Below the pieces are notes generated by a model. It saw nothing but the letters and a program-made list of their open reading frames with translations, did not search any database and was not told where the DNA came from. A stretch of DNA of 37,779 nucleotides from Acidimicrobiales bacterium (GTDB lineage Bacteria > Actinomycetota > Acidimicrobiia > Acidimicrobiales > Poriferisodalaceae): assembly GCA_014239555.1 (NCBI GenBank), contig JAAZYR010000015.1:1-37779 (forward strand). The letters run 5' to 3'. Made by a program: the position numbers and the translations under genes. Below, piece by piece: positions 25,871 through 34,449 of the stretch (positions are counted from its first letter, which is position 1; every line of letters starts with the position of its first letter).

Positions 25871-26120
25871 GGTGTCTCCTTGCGTCTTGACTACAGAAAA
25901 TAGCTGCTGTTGGAGGGTTAATGCCGATGTCGAGCAGATAGACGGGAGGAGGCTATTTCGGTGGCACCGATGTTCGCTGTGTCTAACTCAGGTCTAGATA
26001 CCGAGCACGATTCGATGTATTCGCGAAGCCTTAGGCACTGGGGCCTTTTGAACCTGTGCTTGCTACCCCATATTCCCAGCGAGTGACCATGTCCATGAGA
26101 TGGGTGTCAAAAAATGAAAA

Positions 26121-26157
26121 CCCTCACCGTCAGATGAATGAGATCATCGAGTGAGGG
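26121..26157 (-). terminator. Stem-loop 1, minus-strand terminator-like
   Basis: CCCTCAC (26121-26127) pairs with GTGAGGG (26151-26157); inside, GATGA (26133-26137) pairs with TCATC (26144-26148). Read on the minus strand the stem is followed by TTTTCATTTTTT, the form of a Rho-independent terminator. Confidence 0.55.
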
Positions 26158-26168
26158 CCTTCAGTGAC

Positions 26169-26233
26169 CCCAGCGCAATGCAGCCGCACACGCTGGGATC
26201 GGTGGCACTCTACGGGACTTGGTACCCAAGCCC
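26169..26233. ncRNA. Stem-loops 2 and 3, possible structured RNA
   Basis: CCCAGCG (26169-26175) pairs with CGCTGGG (26191-26197) around a 15-base loop. GGG-A-CTTGG (26214-26222) pairs with CCAAG-CCC (26226-26233) with one bulged A and a 3-base loop. They lie between two terminator-like hairpins that both have T-tracts on the minus strand, so a small minus-strand RNA ending at stem-loop 1 is possible. No known family is recognised. Confidence 0.3.
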
Positions 26234-26247
26234 TTCGAAAACAATGA

Positions 26248-26270
26248 AAAGCCTCGAAATGAGAGGCTTT
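26248..26270. terminator. Stem-loop 4, terminator-like
   Basis: AAAGCCTC (26248-26255) pairs with GAGGCTTT (26263-26270) around a 7-base loop. It is flanked by T-rich sequence on both strands (TGTCTT on plus, TTTTCATTGTTTT on minus), so it could terminate in either direction. Confidence 0.55.
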
Positions 26271-26463
26271 GTCTTAGTTGATTTTGTCGTGTTAGATGCC
26301 ACCCGCCCCGTTGACATTGGGAGTACTCCGACAGAAATTTCTCACGACCGTTGTTCGGGAGTCAGTTATCTCGAGAAAGGTATCAAGGGGTTTGTCGGTC
26401 TAAGTTGAGTCGGACTAAGCATTTGTTTGTGACTTATTCGATGAGCTACTCAAGAGGAGAAAA

Positions 26464-27108
26464 ATGGAACTCGGAGACGCAATCTACAGCGCAGTGACTA
26501 CTAGGTACTTCAGTGATGAGCCCGTCACGGATCAACAGCTTGAGACGGCTTTCGACTACGCGCGGTTCGCGCCTCAAGGAGGAAATCGTCAACCGGTCCG
26601 GTTTGTCGTCGTGCGAGACCAAGACAAGCGAAATCAATTAGCAGAGTGGTATCGAGTCCCGTGGAAGGCCTACCTAGCTGACGCTCAAACCGGAGACATC
26701 AACATTGGTTCGGACAAGGCCGCTCGACTACTCAAGAACGCTGACCATTTCGCCGATCATCTCGAAGAAATCCCGGTCATGGTCGTCGCATGCGCTCACT
26801 TAGACGACACTCACCCAACTGACACCGACCTAGGGCGACTCTCGGTAGTAGGGGGAGCCTCCATCTATCCGGCGGTGCAAAACTTCATTCTCGGATGTCG
26901 AGAAGCACAACTGGGCGCATCACTCACCACCTTGCTGTGTTTGTTTGAACCTCAAGTCAAAGAGCTATTGGAGATGCCCGATGATGCAGCGACTGTTGCT
27001 CACATAGCAGTTGGTCATAGGACTCAGGCGTTTCCAACCAAGCTTGATCGAATGGGTCTCGATGAGATCGTCTTTTCAGAAACATGGGGCGCTTCCACAT
27101 ACAGCTAG
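26464..27108 (+). CDS. Nitroreductase-family flavoprotein, 214 aa
   Basis: An FMN-dependent nitroreductase-fold oxidoreductase. The N-terminal FMN site reads AVTTRYFSDEPV with APQGGNRQPVRFVVV further on; GGASIYPAVQNFILGCREA is the central dimer helix. Family members reduce nitro groups, quinones or enones using NAD(P)H. AAGAGGAG lies 4 bp before the ATG, a very strong ribosome site. It is followed by a 10-bp palindrome GCAAGCTTGC at 27109-27118 and, 206 bp on, by the DUF1330 gene. Confidence 0.92.
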   Translation: MELGDAIYSAVTTRYFSDEPVTDQQLETAFDYARFAPQGGNRQPVRFVVVRDQDKRNQLAEWYRVPWKAYLADAQTGDINIGSDKAARLLKNADHFADHLEEIPVMVVACAHLDDTHPTDTDLGRLSVVGGASIYPAVQNFILGCREAQLGASLTTLLCLFEPQVKELLEMPDDAATVAHIAVGHRTQAFPTKLDRMGLDEIVFSETWGASTYS

Positions 27109-27314
27109 GCAAGCTTGCTCAATATGAACCAAATGTCGTTGCAGGTGCCAGCTCGCCGCAACGGGTGAAAGTCGGTGCACCGGGCGCACTTTATGTAGTT
27201 GCGCGTGTGTCGGAATTCAATGGTGTTTGGTGCGCAGCGCGCCGTTTTTGCCGAAGTTCGCGTTTAGCTCGGGTGCAAAGGGCGAGCGACCCGCCGCCGT
27301 GCCAGACTGGCCTC

Positions 27315-27611
27315 ATGGCTGCATATTTCGTTGCTCAATACGTTGTTAATGACTTGGAGTTGTACCGCGAGTACCAAAAGGGTGCCGGGCCGACCATTCA
27401 GGCTGCTGGGGCCGAGTTGGTCATTTTCGACGCCGCCGCGGAAACCGTTGAGGGAAGTCCGCCCGGCCCTCAGACGATCGTACTCAAGTTTGAAGACACC
27501 GCTGCTGCTAAAGCCTGGTATGGGTCGGAGGAATATCAGGCGGTTGTCGGAAAAAGACTTGAAGCCACTGCGGGTTTCGCGGTCATATACCAGTCAATGA
27601 ACGCTGGTTAG
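27315..27611 (+). CDS. DUF1330-family protein, 98 aa
   Basis: A small dimeric alpha/beta-barrel protein of the DUF1330 family. Typical pattern: AAYFVAQYVVNDLELYREY at the start in pieces, TIVLKFEDTAAAKAWYGSEEYQ with the family's W-Y-x-S-x-x-Y signature in the second half, and a closing strand FAVIYQ. Function is unknown in the family. The ATG at 27315 begins the homology; the frame is open back to 27084, overlapping the nitroreductase, but that part is unconserved and probably non-coding leader. The hydroxyacid dehydrogenase starts 17 bp downstream. Confidence 0.88.
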   Translation: MAAYFVAQYVVNDLELYREYQKGAGPTIQAAGAELVIFDAAAETVEGSPPGPQTIVLKFEDTAAAKAWYGSEEYQAVVGKRLEATAGFAVIYQSMNAG

Positions 27612-27627
27612 GGCTCGAGGCAGCGCG

Positions 27628-28665
27628 ATGCTGAATGTTGTTTCACTGGTGCCACTGGGCAACGCTGCCCGTGAGGAGATCGAAAACGTCGACCCTTCGG
27701 TCGAACTTCATATGGCTGCGGGGTGGTTCGATGAGGAACTCAGAGACACCTGGGGCGACCAGACCGCCGACTCCTATCTCAGTAAACGGCACAACATTCC
27801 ACCTCGGGCGGAGAGAGACGAGCTTCTCATCTCCGCAGATGTGATCCTTGGCGGCTTCCCAGTTCCAGTCGACCTCGTTGCCCGGGCGCCTCGTCTTCGC
27901 TGGTTTCACCAGACACCCGCTGGCGCTAGCAACCTTCATCGCTGCGATTTGTGGGGCAGTGACGTTATTGTCACAACCTCTCGTGGTCTCGGGAACACTC
28001 TGGCGATCGCCGAGTACGTCGTGGCGTCTTTTCTTCACTTCGCGAGAGGACTCCACCAGGCGTCCATCGATAGAGAAGGCGCGGCGTTCGACCGGATGTC
28101 CTATCGCCCCACGCTGCTAGCAGGAAAAACGGTCTGTGTTGTGGGTGCTGGTGGGATCGGCCAGGACGTCGGCCGTCTTTGCGCTGCTCTTGGGATGCGA
28201 GTCGTCGGCACGAGGCGCTCGCTACCTGACCAACCTCTCCCAGGGTTCGACCAAGTTGGTGGGCCTGCTGATTTACACACCTTGCTGGCCGAGGCCCAGT
28301 TCGTGGCTATCTGTTGTCAGTGGACCCCCGACACTCAAGACCTCATTGGAGCGGAGGCCCTGGCCGCCATGCCCGACAACGCAGTGTTGGTCAATGTCGC
28401 CCGGGGCGAGATCATTGACGAGGACGCGCTCGTTGCATCGCTTCACCGGCTAAGAGGCGTAGCTTTAGACGTCTACGTTGGTGAGTTCGATCGGCCACCG
28501 CCAGATGCCTTGTGGGGCCACCCGAAAGTACTCATCACTCCCCACGTCTCGGCGGGCGCTGAGGTGTGGTCGCGCCGCCCCGTCGAGCTTTTCTGCAGCA
28601 ACCTTCGCGCCCTTATCGCCGGGGATGATCTGGTCAACGCCATCGACTGGGCCAATGGTTATTGA
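27628..28665 (+). CDS. D-isomer-specific 2-hydroxyacid dehydrogenase, 345 aa
   Basis: An NAD(P)-dependent 2-hydroxyacid dehydrogenase, interconverting a 2-hydroxy acid and a 2-oxo acid. The nucleotide motif GAGGIG is at 173-178. Catalytic residues are R259 (NVARGEI), E286 (DVYVGEF) and H306 (ITPHVS). The length is normal. It follows DUF1330 closely and so is probably in the same operon as the nitroreductase. The exact substrate (glyoxylate, phosphoglycerate-like or branched) cannot be told. Confidence 0.93.
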   Translation: MLNVVSLVPLGNAAREEIENVDPSVELHMAAGWFDEELRDTWGDQTADSYLSKRHNIPPRAERDELLISADVILGGFPVPVDLVARAPRLRWFHQTPAGASNLHRCDLWGSDVIVTTSRGLGNTLAIAEYVVASFLHFARGLHQASIDREGAAFDRMSYRPTLLAGKTVCVVGAGGIGQDVGRLCAALGMRVVGTRRSLPDQPLPGFDQVGGPADLHTLLAEAQFVAICCQWTPDTQDLIGAEALAAMPDNAVLVNVARGEIIDEDALVASLHRLRGVALDVYVGEFDRPPPDALWGHPKVLITPHVSAGAEVWSRRPVELFCSNLRALIAGDDLVNAIDWANGY

Positions 28666-28779
28666 CGCGGGGTGTTAGTTGCAGGCCCTACCGGGCTTAC
28701 CCCCCCACATTGGGAACTGAAGAATCTCGAGACGCGCCAGGAAAATTCGACCAGAAACGATAATCGGAGCCCCGAAATT

Positions 28780-29274
28780 TTAGTTGATGGTGGACATCAA
28801 TTCGTTTCCGAAAGCAGCGGCTTGCTGTACCGCATCGTTGAGGTCAATTGAAAATTCTGATACATCCACGAACGCGTCAGCTTGAATTTCCCAAGTGTTT
28901 CGCCCATCGGTCAACTCGCAGCGCAAGCCGTTGGTGGTCGCACTGGCTTGGTTGACGTACATGTCGTCGTAGACGGTGACCAACATGTCAGCTACGCAAT
29001 GGTGTTTAAGAGCGTTCTCGAAGGCAAGCGAAGTGATCGTAAAGGGATTTTGCGCGGCGGCATAAGGTCGCAGTACTGCCAGGACGCCGTGAGGTTCAAG
29101 GATCGCTACCGACTCCGGGTCGAGCGCAACCGGCTCGGTGTTATCCACGGCTTCGTGGCCAACGATGAGACAAGGCAACCCCTGCCCACTGACCACTTTC
29201 GCGATCACCAACGCAGCCGGACCGGACCCGACGATAAGTAGGGGTGTTTCGATCGTTTGTGGATTGCCCCCCAT
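28780..29274 (-). CDS. Very short FAD-binding Rossmann protein, 164 aa
   Basis: The N-terminus (PLLIVGSGPAALVIAKVV) is a dinucleotide-binding beta-alpha-beta motif GxGxxA of FAD-dependent oxygenases. The usual middle and substrate domains are missing. The rest resembles a compressed FAD domain: DPESVAILEPHGVL, then LAFENALKHHC, then a strand pair ending in ADAFVDVSEF. At 164 aa it is less than half the size of normal relatives, but the frame is intact and it follows the cyclase gene by about 7 bp on the same strand. The ATG at 29274 is used; a TTG just upstream is equally open. It may be a remnant or a genuine minimal FAD carrier. Confidence 0.65.
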   Translation of the reverse strand: MGGNPQTIETPLLIVGSGPAALVIAKVVSGQGLPCLIVGHEAVDNTEPVALDPESVAILEPHGVLAVLRPYAAAQNPFTITSLAFENALKHHCVADMLVTVYDDMYVNQASATTNGLRCELTDGRNTWEIQADAFVDVSEFSIDLNDAVQQAAAFGNELMSTIN

Positions 29275-29281
29275 CAACGGG

Positions 29282-30238
29282 TTAGAAAATCGCTAGGGGG
29301 TTTACCGGACTGCCAGTGACACCCTGAAAGCGGATTGGGGCCAGCATGAACTGGAACTCCCAGCGACCCTTTTGACTGCATGTATCGGCCAAATCCTCGA
29401 GTTGGCAATTGTCGATAAGCCACAGCCCCATGGCGACAATGCCGACCATGTGGATCGGCATGCTCACGTTCTTATAACCCGATGGAGTGGGATCTTGAGC
29501 GACATCAGAACCGATCATTGAGATACCGCGCTCTGCGAGCCAGGGAAGACATGCCGCCTGATAGCCCGAGCGTGGCTTGTTCGCGTTGTAGTTCTTTTTT
29601 TCGCGAATACGCGCTCCCCCTTCACCTGTGCGAACAAGCAGGACATCGCCTGCCTCGCATCGGACCCCGGCTGCTTCCTCTGCCGCCTCGAGATCCTCGG
29701 GGTAGATGTGATCATCCGCGTCAAGCACCTCGACGCCGCGCAGCCTGGCAATGTCTAACAGCACGCCGCGAGTGGTCACCCCGTCTCGTACCGCCAGTAC
29801 GTCGTGTTTCAAAGCACCGTGACGGTCTGAGACCAAAGATGACGGGGCACCGCCGTACATTTTTCCGTCCCAGAACAGGTGTGCGAGCGAATCGAGGTGG
29901 GTGACATCAAGTCCGTGGAACACCATCCCAATGAACTCTTGTGCCCCACCAGCGCGACCGCCACCCATAAGACCGCGGCGACCTTCTTCGTCGAGGCCCA
30001 AGCCAGTCGAGAGCATGTAGCGCTGAGATTCGACGGTCCCGCCTGGCTGCTGACCTGTCCTGATGTCCCAACTACATGAGATTGAGAGACCTTCACGCAC
30101 TAGTTCCGCGGCAGAAACTCGCTTCGCCGGTGTCAAATGATTCAGGGTGCCGAGACGATCATCGTCGCCCCACCGCCCCCAATTTGACAGGTCGTCGAAC
30201 CAGTCAATTATCTGTTCTTCTGATGGTGGAGCCGGCAT
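29282..30238 (-). CDS. Cyclase-family (kynurenine-formamidase-like) metal hydrolase, 318 aa
   Basis: A member of the cyclase/kynurenine formamidase family (PF04199 type). The N-terminus SNWGRWGDDDRLGTLN is diagnostic, and the metal motif THLDSLAH at 113-120 gives H114, D116 and H120. Members hydrolyse formamides, lactones or amides. The ATG at 30238 has GAGGGG just upstream. It lies in a run with LLM, enoyl-CoA hydratase and a short FAD protein, which suggests ring or amide opening followed by beta-oxidation. The substrate is unknown. Confidence 0.92.
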   Translation of the reverse strand: MPAPPSEEQIIDWFDDLSNWGRWGDDDRLGTLNHLTPAKRVSAAELVREGLSISCSWDIRTGQQPGGTVESQRYMLSTGLGLDEEGRRGLMGGGRAGGAQEFIGMVFHGLDVTHLDSLAHLFWDGKMYGGAPSSLVSDRHGALKHDVLAVRDGVTTRGVLLDIARLRGVEVLDADDHIYPEDLEAAEEAAGVRCEAGDVLLVRTGEGGARIREKKNYNANKPRSGYQAACLPWLAERGISMIGSDVAQDPTPSGYKNVSMPIHMVGIVAMGLWLIDNCQLEDLADTCSQKGRWEFQFMLAPIRFQGVTGSPVNPLAIF

Positions 30239-30358
30239 ATCCCCTCGGACGTGTTACGTGACCTCGTCAACATTTTGCTCCATTCTATGTTGGCGCTACA
30301 GACCTGGTACTGGAATCTGTGACCTCAAGCTCGCGTGGGTTCGTATCTGGTTCGCCAA

Positions 30359-31228
30359 CTAGGTAGCACTGTTGGGCTTCCTTCTGTCGTCAGAGCTTCG
30401 TCGCCGGTAGTTCTGCAACGCCACCTCGACCATAGGTCGTCGTTTTTCGTCGGTCGCTTCGATGTAGCTCCCCGGATCTTTCTCGCCCATACGAGCAAGC
30501 ACGTACATTGAATGCGCAGCCTGAGTGTGCGCAGTGAACCCCTGTGTTTCCTCTGCGTGATTCACCGCCATCTTCATCATCCGCAACTGGAATGGGTCAT
30601 TCTCGGCCACCCTTCGAGCCCAATCCGTGGTGTGGTCAAGGAGATCCGTGGCAGGGACCACCCGGTTTACCAAACCAAGTTCGCACGCCTCGTCAGCGTC
30701 GAGGAAGCGACTCTCAAATAACAGCTCCTTCACTTTTCTTGGGTGAAGATCCCATGGCATGCAGAAGTATTGGAAGTGGCTTCCTAGAAACATCGCGTCG
30801 TTCGCCGCGAAAATGACGTCCATTGCAGATGCGATCATCCAGCCACCGAAAATGCAGTACCCCTGCACCGCAGCCACAGTTGGTTTCGGTATTTCCCGCC
30901 ATCGCTTGGTGTTGGCATAGAACTGCTCCCAAGTTCGGTCGTACCAACCCCTGACGCCGGGCTCCCAAGGCCGGTCTTCGCGGTCGGCAAGCTCGTCGGG
31001 CGTGCCTAAGTCGTGACCTGCGTAGAAATGGTCACCGGCACCCAATAAACAGATGACATTGACGTCAGGGTCGTGGGCCGCGCTCAGAAACGCTTCGTCG
31101 AGTTCCTCAAGCAGGATTCGACTCTGCGCGTTTCGATACTCGGGTCGGTCAACTGTGATGTGCGCTACTCGATCAGCTACTTGGTAGCGGATGTAGCGCC
31201 CAGACTCAGCTCGCTGTATTTCAGTCAT
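30359..31228 (-). CDS. Enoyl-CoA hydratase/isomerase family protein, 289 aa
   Basis: A crotonase-fold enzyme. ITVDRPEYRNAQS opens the fold, GDHFYAGHDLG carries the first oxyanion contact, and AAVQGYCIFGGWMIASAMDVIFA the second in pieces. It hydrates or isomerises an enoyl-CoA. The start is the ATG at 31228. The LLM gene ends 31 bp upstream on the same strand, so LLM, hydratase and, after 120 bp, the cyclase are probably one operon. Confidence 0.93.
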   Translation of the reverse strand: MTEIQRAESGRYIRYQVADRVAHITVDRPEYRNAQSRILLEELDEAFLSAAHDPDVNVICLLGAGDHFYAGHDLGTPDELADREDRPWEPGVRGWYDRTWEQFYANTKRWREIPKPTVAAVQGYCIFGGWMIASAMDVIFAANDAMFLGSHFQYFCMPWDLHPRKVKELLFESRFLDADEACELGLVNRVVPATDLLDHTTDWARRVAENDPFQLRMMKMAVNHAEETQGFTAHTQAAHSMYVLARMGEKDPGSYIEATDEKRRPMVEVALQNYRRRSSDDRRKPNSAT

Positions 31229-31259
31229 AACACCGTAGTAGCACGCCGCGACCTACCGA

Positions 31260-32249
31260 TCAGCCAATTGTTGCCTCAGCGAACGCACGGATCTCGCGCA
31301 GCGGATCCGGTCCCGCCGGGTTGTAAATGATCTCAGTCGTTCCTGACTCGGCGGCCTCAGAGACGCGCTCACGTATATACCCAGCGTCGCCTACCCAGGA
31401 CCGACTCCACTCAAAGTCATCTCGTGTGGCATCCACCAAAATTCTGTCTCGATCGTTCAAGTGAGTGGCGTGACCTTCATGTACCGCTAGATGCAACGCA
31501 TCAGCGGGGCGTTCAATTTCTAACTGTTCCAAGTAAGCCGGTCCGCCTGGCACCGTTCGCAGGCGTTCTGGTGAAGCCTCCCAAGATGAATGGTGAGACA
31601 TCACCCACCAAGGCCCTGCGGCATCAATTACTCGATCCGAGTTCGGGTCTTCGTCAGACGCCAGAACTGTGCCGTGCACCATCTGCACAAAAGTGTTCCA
31701 TGACCCATCACCTGGGCCAAGGGTCATTACGCCGTCCGCGATGTCGCGAGTGATTCCCTGACCTTTCGGTCCCAATGCCGACAAAATGATGGGAACTTCG
31801 ACGGGTCGAGCGGCCGCCATATCTGGGTGGTGGATCATCTGACAAGGGCTGCCATCAATTTCCACGACTTCGCCTGCAAGCAGCGCCTGAAGCTGTTGCA
31901 CGTATCGAGACATTTGAGCCCACGGAATCGCTTTTTGTCCGAGCACGCGACGCGCAGTGAACCCTGTGCCCAAGCCGATGGTAAGCCGCCCCGGCCACAT
32001 ACGTTCCATCGTCAGAATTGCCGATGCCGTAGTCATGACGTGTCGGAGGTTCGGCACAAGCACCGCAGTACCGAGCCCGATTCGGTCGGTGCGTTGCGCA
32101 ACCAGCCCCATCGTTAGCCAGACGTCTTCCCAGATTGCAGCCGAGTCGTAGAGCCATAAACGCTCGTAACCAACGCTTTCGGCAAGGTCAGCCGCATCAA
32201 GAGCCAGAGGCCCCGGTGCAAACCCCAATGAGATCAAAGGATCGCTCAT
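31260..32249 (-). CDS. LLM-class flavin-dependent oxidoreductase (F420-type), 329 aa
   Basis: A luciferase-like oxidoreductase most like the F420-dependent methylene-H4MPT-reductase group: VGYERLWLYDSAA, IGLGTAVLVPNLRHVMTTAS and WPGRLTIGLGTGFTARR. The ATG at 32249 was chosen because AGAGGGG lies about 5 bp upstream and homology begins there; the frame is open 43 codons further without conserved sequence. It is the first gene of a four-gene minus-strand operon with enoyl-CoA hydratase, cyclase and a short FAD protein. It may carry out the first oxidative step. Confidence 0.9.
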   Translation of the reverse strand: MSDPLISLGFAPGPLALDAADLAESVGYERLWLYDSAAIWEDVWLTMGLVAQRTDRIGLGTAVLVPNLRHVMTTASAILTMERMWPGRLTIGLGTGFTARRVLGQKAIPWAQMSRYVQQLQALLAGEVVEIDGSPCQMIHHPDMAAARPVEVPIILSALGPKGQGITRDIADGVMTLGPGDGSWNTFVQMVHGTVLASDEDPNSDRVIDAAGPWWVMSHHSSWEASPERLRTVPGGPAYLEQLEIERPADALHLAVHEGHATHLNDRDRILVDATRDDFEWSRSWVGDAGYIRERVSEAAESGTTEIIYNPAGPDPLREIRAFAEATIG

Positions 32250-32411
32250 GTCGCCCCTCTCAAGTCCCCCATAAAAACCAAATAGTACATTTCTCTGCCC
32301 CCAGCCTCCCAAACGTGGCGATCGAGACCATCGACTAGCCACAGAACAACAACGCGGTCGGGGCAAGCACAGACTCAAACACCCGAAGGTGTTCGTTCCA
32401 AACTAAGCGCC

Positions 32412-32762
32412 CTAAGAAAAGAAGAAGATACGAAGGGCCAGACCGATAGCAACGAAGAAGAGGAATACGGGAATGCCGACCAATGGGCCGTGTTTTCGGT
32501 ATAGCCACACGGTGAACGACCAGTGATTCACGTACGACGGGTCGTGAAGCCGTTTCAGAAGCCCGGTGAGAGCCATAAACGGGCAACCCATCAACCCGAT
32601 TTGCAGAATCACCGTCACGACGACGATCGACACGTACAACTCGCCCGAGAATCGCGCCGCTCCCCAAACGACTAAACCAATAACAATCGGCATGTGGATG
32701 AGGTCGATCACATGACCCAGCCACCAATAGACCTTTGTGTCGAATCGTTTTCTCACCGACAT
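32412..32762 (-). CDS. Small hypothetical membrane protein, 116 aa
   Basis: Three hydrophobic segments are visible: about 17-34 (HVIDLIHMPIVIGLVVWG), about 41-58 (LYVSIVVVTVILQIGLMG) and about 93-113 at the C-terminus. A basic loop (LKRLHDP and WLYRKHGP) lies between the last two. No family is recognised; the CPFMAL motif after the second helix recalls DUF2784-type proteins but this is weak. The ATG at 32762 has no clear ribosome site; a GTG two codons on is an alternative. It is divergent from the dipeptidase gene. Confidence 0.6.
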   Translation of the reverse strand: MSVRKRFDTKVYWWLGHVIDLIHMPIVIGLVVWGAARFSGELYVSIVVVTVILQIGLMGCPFMALTGLLKRLHDPSYVNHWSFTVWLYRKHGPLVGIPVFLFFVAIGLALRIFFFS

Positions 32763-32969
32763 CCAAACTATTGGGATAACAGCTCTCGGCCCAACACGAA
32801 AGATAAATCAACCGTTGATCAAACAGAGCATGAAGAGCAACTGCTGGCGTTCTACGACTACCTAAATCGCCTCGGTGTCCGGATCATTCGTTCAGACACG
32901 CGTGGAACCAGGAAGGCGACCTTACGCGGGAACTGAACGAGTAAAGCAGTTGCCGCGTTAGCGTGCCAT

Positions 32970-34190
32970 ATGACTACGTCACGACGCACCGATGATTATC
33001 AGTCCTTTCAGTACCTAAAACAAGGTCCTGACTACAAGCACTACGACTTAGCATCCGAGCTGGATCGTGTTCCCCCAACAGAAGTACCGCTGACAGATAC
33101 TGAAGAAGAGCGGGTCGATCGATTAACCCGTGAGTTCGTTATGGTCTCGATGCACGATCACCCCAATCGTTTCCCTGATGACATCAGTGAGACGCCGCGC
33201 TACGTCAGGGACGGGCATATCTCCACAGCGTATGAAGGTCTGGCGCACTCAAGTTGGCATTGCGTGTTCGACAACCTTCTTGATGGGATTTGCACAATCG
33301 AATCCTCGAGTGGTTGGAAATGGACTGAGGTGTTGCACGACATAGGTATGAGACTGTGCGACATCGCTCATCAAGACTTCGTGGTACCGGCGACGTCGGT
33401 CTCCGACATTCTTGAATCTCGTAACCGTGGGACCGTTGCCTGGGTCGCCACGCTTGAAGGGGCGGCACCGATCGAAAATGAACTTGACCGACTCGACATC
33501 CTGTACGGCTTCGGAGTGCGTTCAATTGGGGTTACCTACAACGAGGCCAACCATTTGGGCTGTGGGTTGCGCGAAACAAACGACTCTGGGTTAACGAATT
33601 TCGGTCGCAGAGCCATAAGACGCATGAATCAATTGGGGATGCTTATCGATTGTTCGCATTGTGGCGACCAGACCACACTTGACGCGATTGCCGCTAGCGA
33701 AAAACCCATTGTGTTAAGTCACATCGGAGCACGGGCGCTGTGGAACACCAATCGAATGGCTCCCGACAATGTGCTCCAGGCGTGCGCTGAAAAGGGTGGG
33801 GTAATCGGTATTGAGGCAGCACCTCACACCACTCTTACCGAGAGCCATCCGACCCACGACATTGAGTCCGTAATGGAACACTTCGAATACATGGTGGATC
33901 TCGTGGGTGTTGACCACGTCGGCTTCGGCGCAGACACAACATATGGCGACCATGTTGGGATTCATCAGATCTATGCGGCTGCCTTCACTTTCGAAGAGTT
34001 GGACCCGTCACAAGAAACCCAAACGCCGCCAGACTTTGAACATGTTGACTATGTGAGGGGCCTGGAAAACCCCACCGAATCGTCACACAACATTGTCCGT
34101 TGGTTAGTCAAACACGGGTATAGCGATGACAAGATAGAGAAAGTGATGGGTGCGAACGCCCTGCGAGTACTCGACGAAGTATGGGTCTAG
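32970..34190 (+). CDS. Membrane-dipeptidase-family (M19) metallohydrolase, 406 aa
   Basis: A renal-dipeptidase-like protein of the amidohydrolase superfamily. The bridging E163 is in TLEGA, H230 in IDCSH, H251 in LSHIGARAL, and D322 in GFGADTTYGDH. The first metal motif, normally HxD, reads H62-D-H64 here, so the aspartate position is a histidine. Relatives hydrolyse dipeptides or related amides. No signal peptide is seen. The start is the ATG at 32970; no ribosome site is present, but TAGCGT lies 5 bp upstream, consistent with a leaderless start. It stands alone on this strand. Confidence 0.9.
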   Translation: MTTSRRTDDYQSFQYLKQGPDYKHYDLASELDRVPPTEVPLTDTEEERVDRLTREFVMVSMHDHPNRFPDDISETPRYVRDGHISTAYEGLAHSSWHCVFDNLLDGICTIESSSGWKWTEVLHDIGMRLCDIAHQDFVVPATSVSDILESRNRGTVAWVATLEGAAPIENELDRLDILYGFGVRSIGVTYNEANHLGCGLRETNDSGLTNFGRRAIRRMNQLGMLIDCSHCGDQTTLDAIAASEKPIVLSHIGARALWNTNRMAPDNVLQACAEKGGVIGIEAAPHTTLTESHPTHDIESVMEHFEYMVDLVGVDHVGFGADTTYGDHVGIHQIYAAAFTFEELDPSQETQTPPDFEHVDYVRGLENPTESSHNIVRWLVKHGYSDDKIEKVMGANALRVLDEVWV

Positions 34191-34370
34191 GCCCCCGGCT
34201 CAGCTGATGGGTTAGTTAATTCCACCAGGTTGACCGCAGATGGTGTCCCAGCGAACTAAGTCACAATAAAAGACTGGTGGTTACTCGCCGAACAAGCCAC
34301 CGCAAACGGTTCGGAGTCATGTCGGTAGTTGGCTCGTTGATCGCGTTAATCATTGTCGACTGGCAACAAA

Positions 34371-34385
34371 CCGCCCCATAGGCGG
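34371..34385. terminator. Small GC-rich hairpin between convergent genes
   Basis: CCGCC pairs with GGCGG around CCATA. It lies in the 259-bp region between the convergent dipeptidase and NTF2 genes, where a shared terminator is expected, but there is no strong T-tract. Confidence 0.3.
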
Positions 34386-34449
34386 GGTGTCAAGTCAAAA
34401 GGTTCAACGAGTCATGTGTGTACTGGTCCGATGCTGACTGGGTAATGAA

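Larger units (their letters stand above)
25871..26463. other. Divergent 593-bp intergenic region with four stem-loops
   Basis: The longest non-coding stretch in the window, between divergently transcribed LLM and nitroreductase genes. Its middle holds four successive perfect or near-perfect stem-loops between 26121 and 26270 (annotated separately). The frame open through 26151-26408 has no recognisable content. No tRNA or known RNA family is recognised. Confidence 0.6.

Noticed and set aside
26115..26138. Leader peptide MKTLTVR before the nitroreductase
   Set aside because: It has no ribosome site, lies over 300 bp from the gene, and is better explained as one arm of stem-loop 1.
27150..27190. 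Group II intron domain V (GGTGAAAGTC-like segment)
   Set aside because: The flanking stem bases do not pair and there is no reverse transcriptase or other intron domain nearby.
27084..27314. Long N-terminal extension of the DUF1330 protein
   Set aside because: The added 77 residues overlap the nitroreductase, are Arg/Cys rich and unconserved; the family starts at the ATG at 27315.
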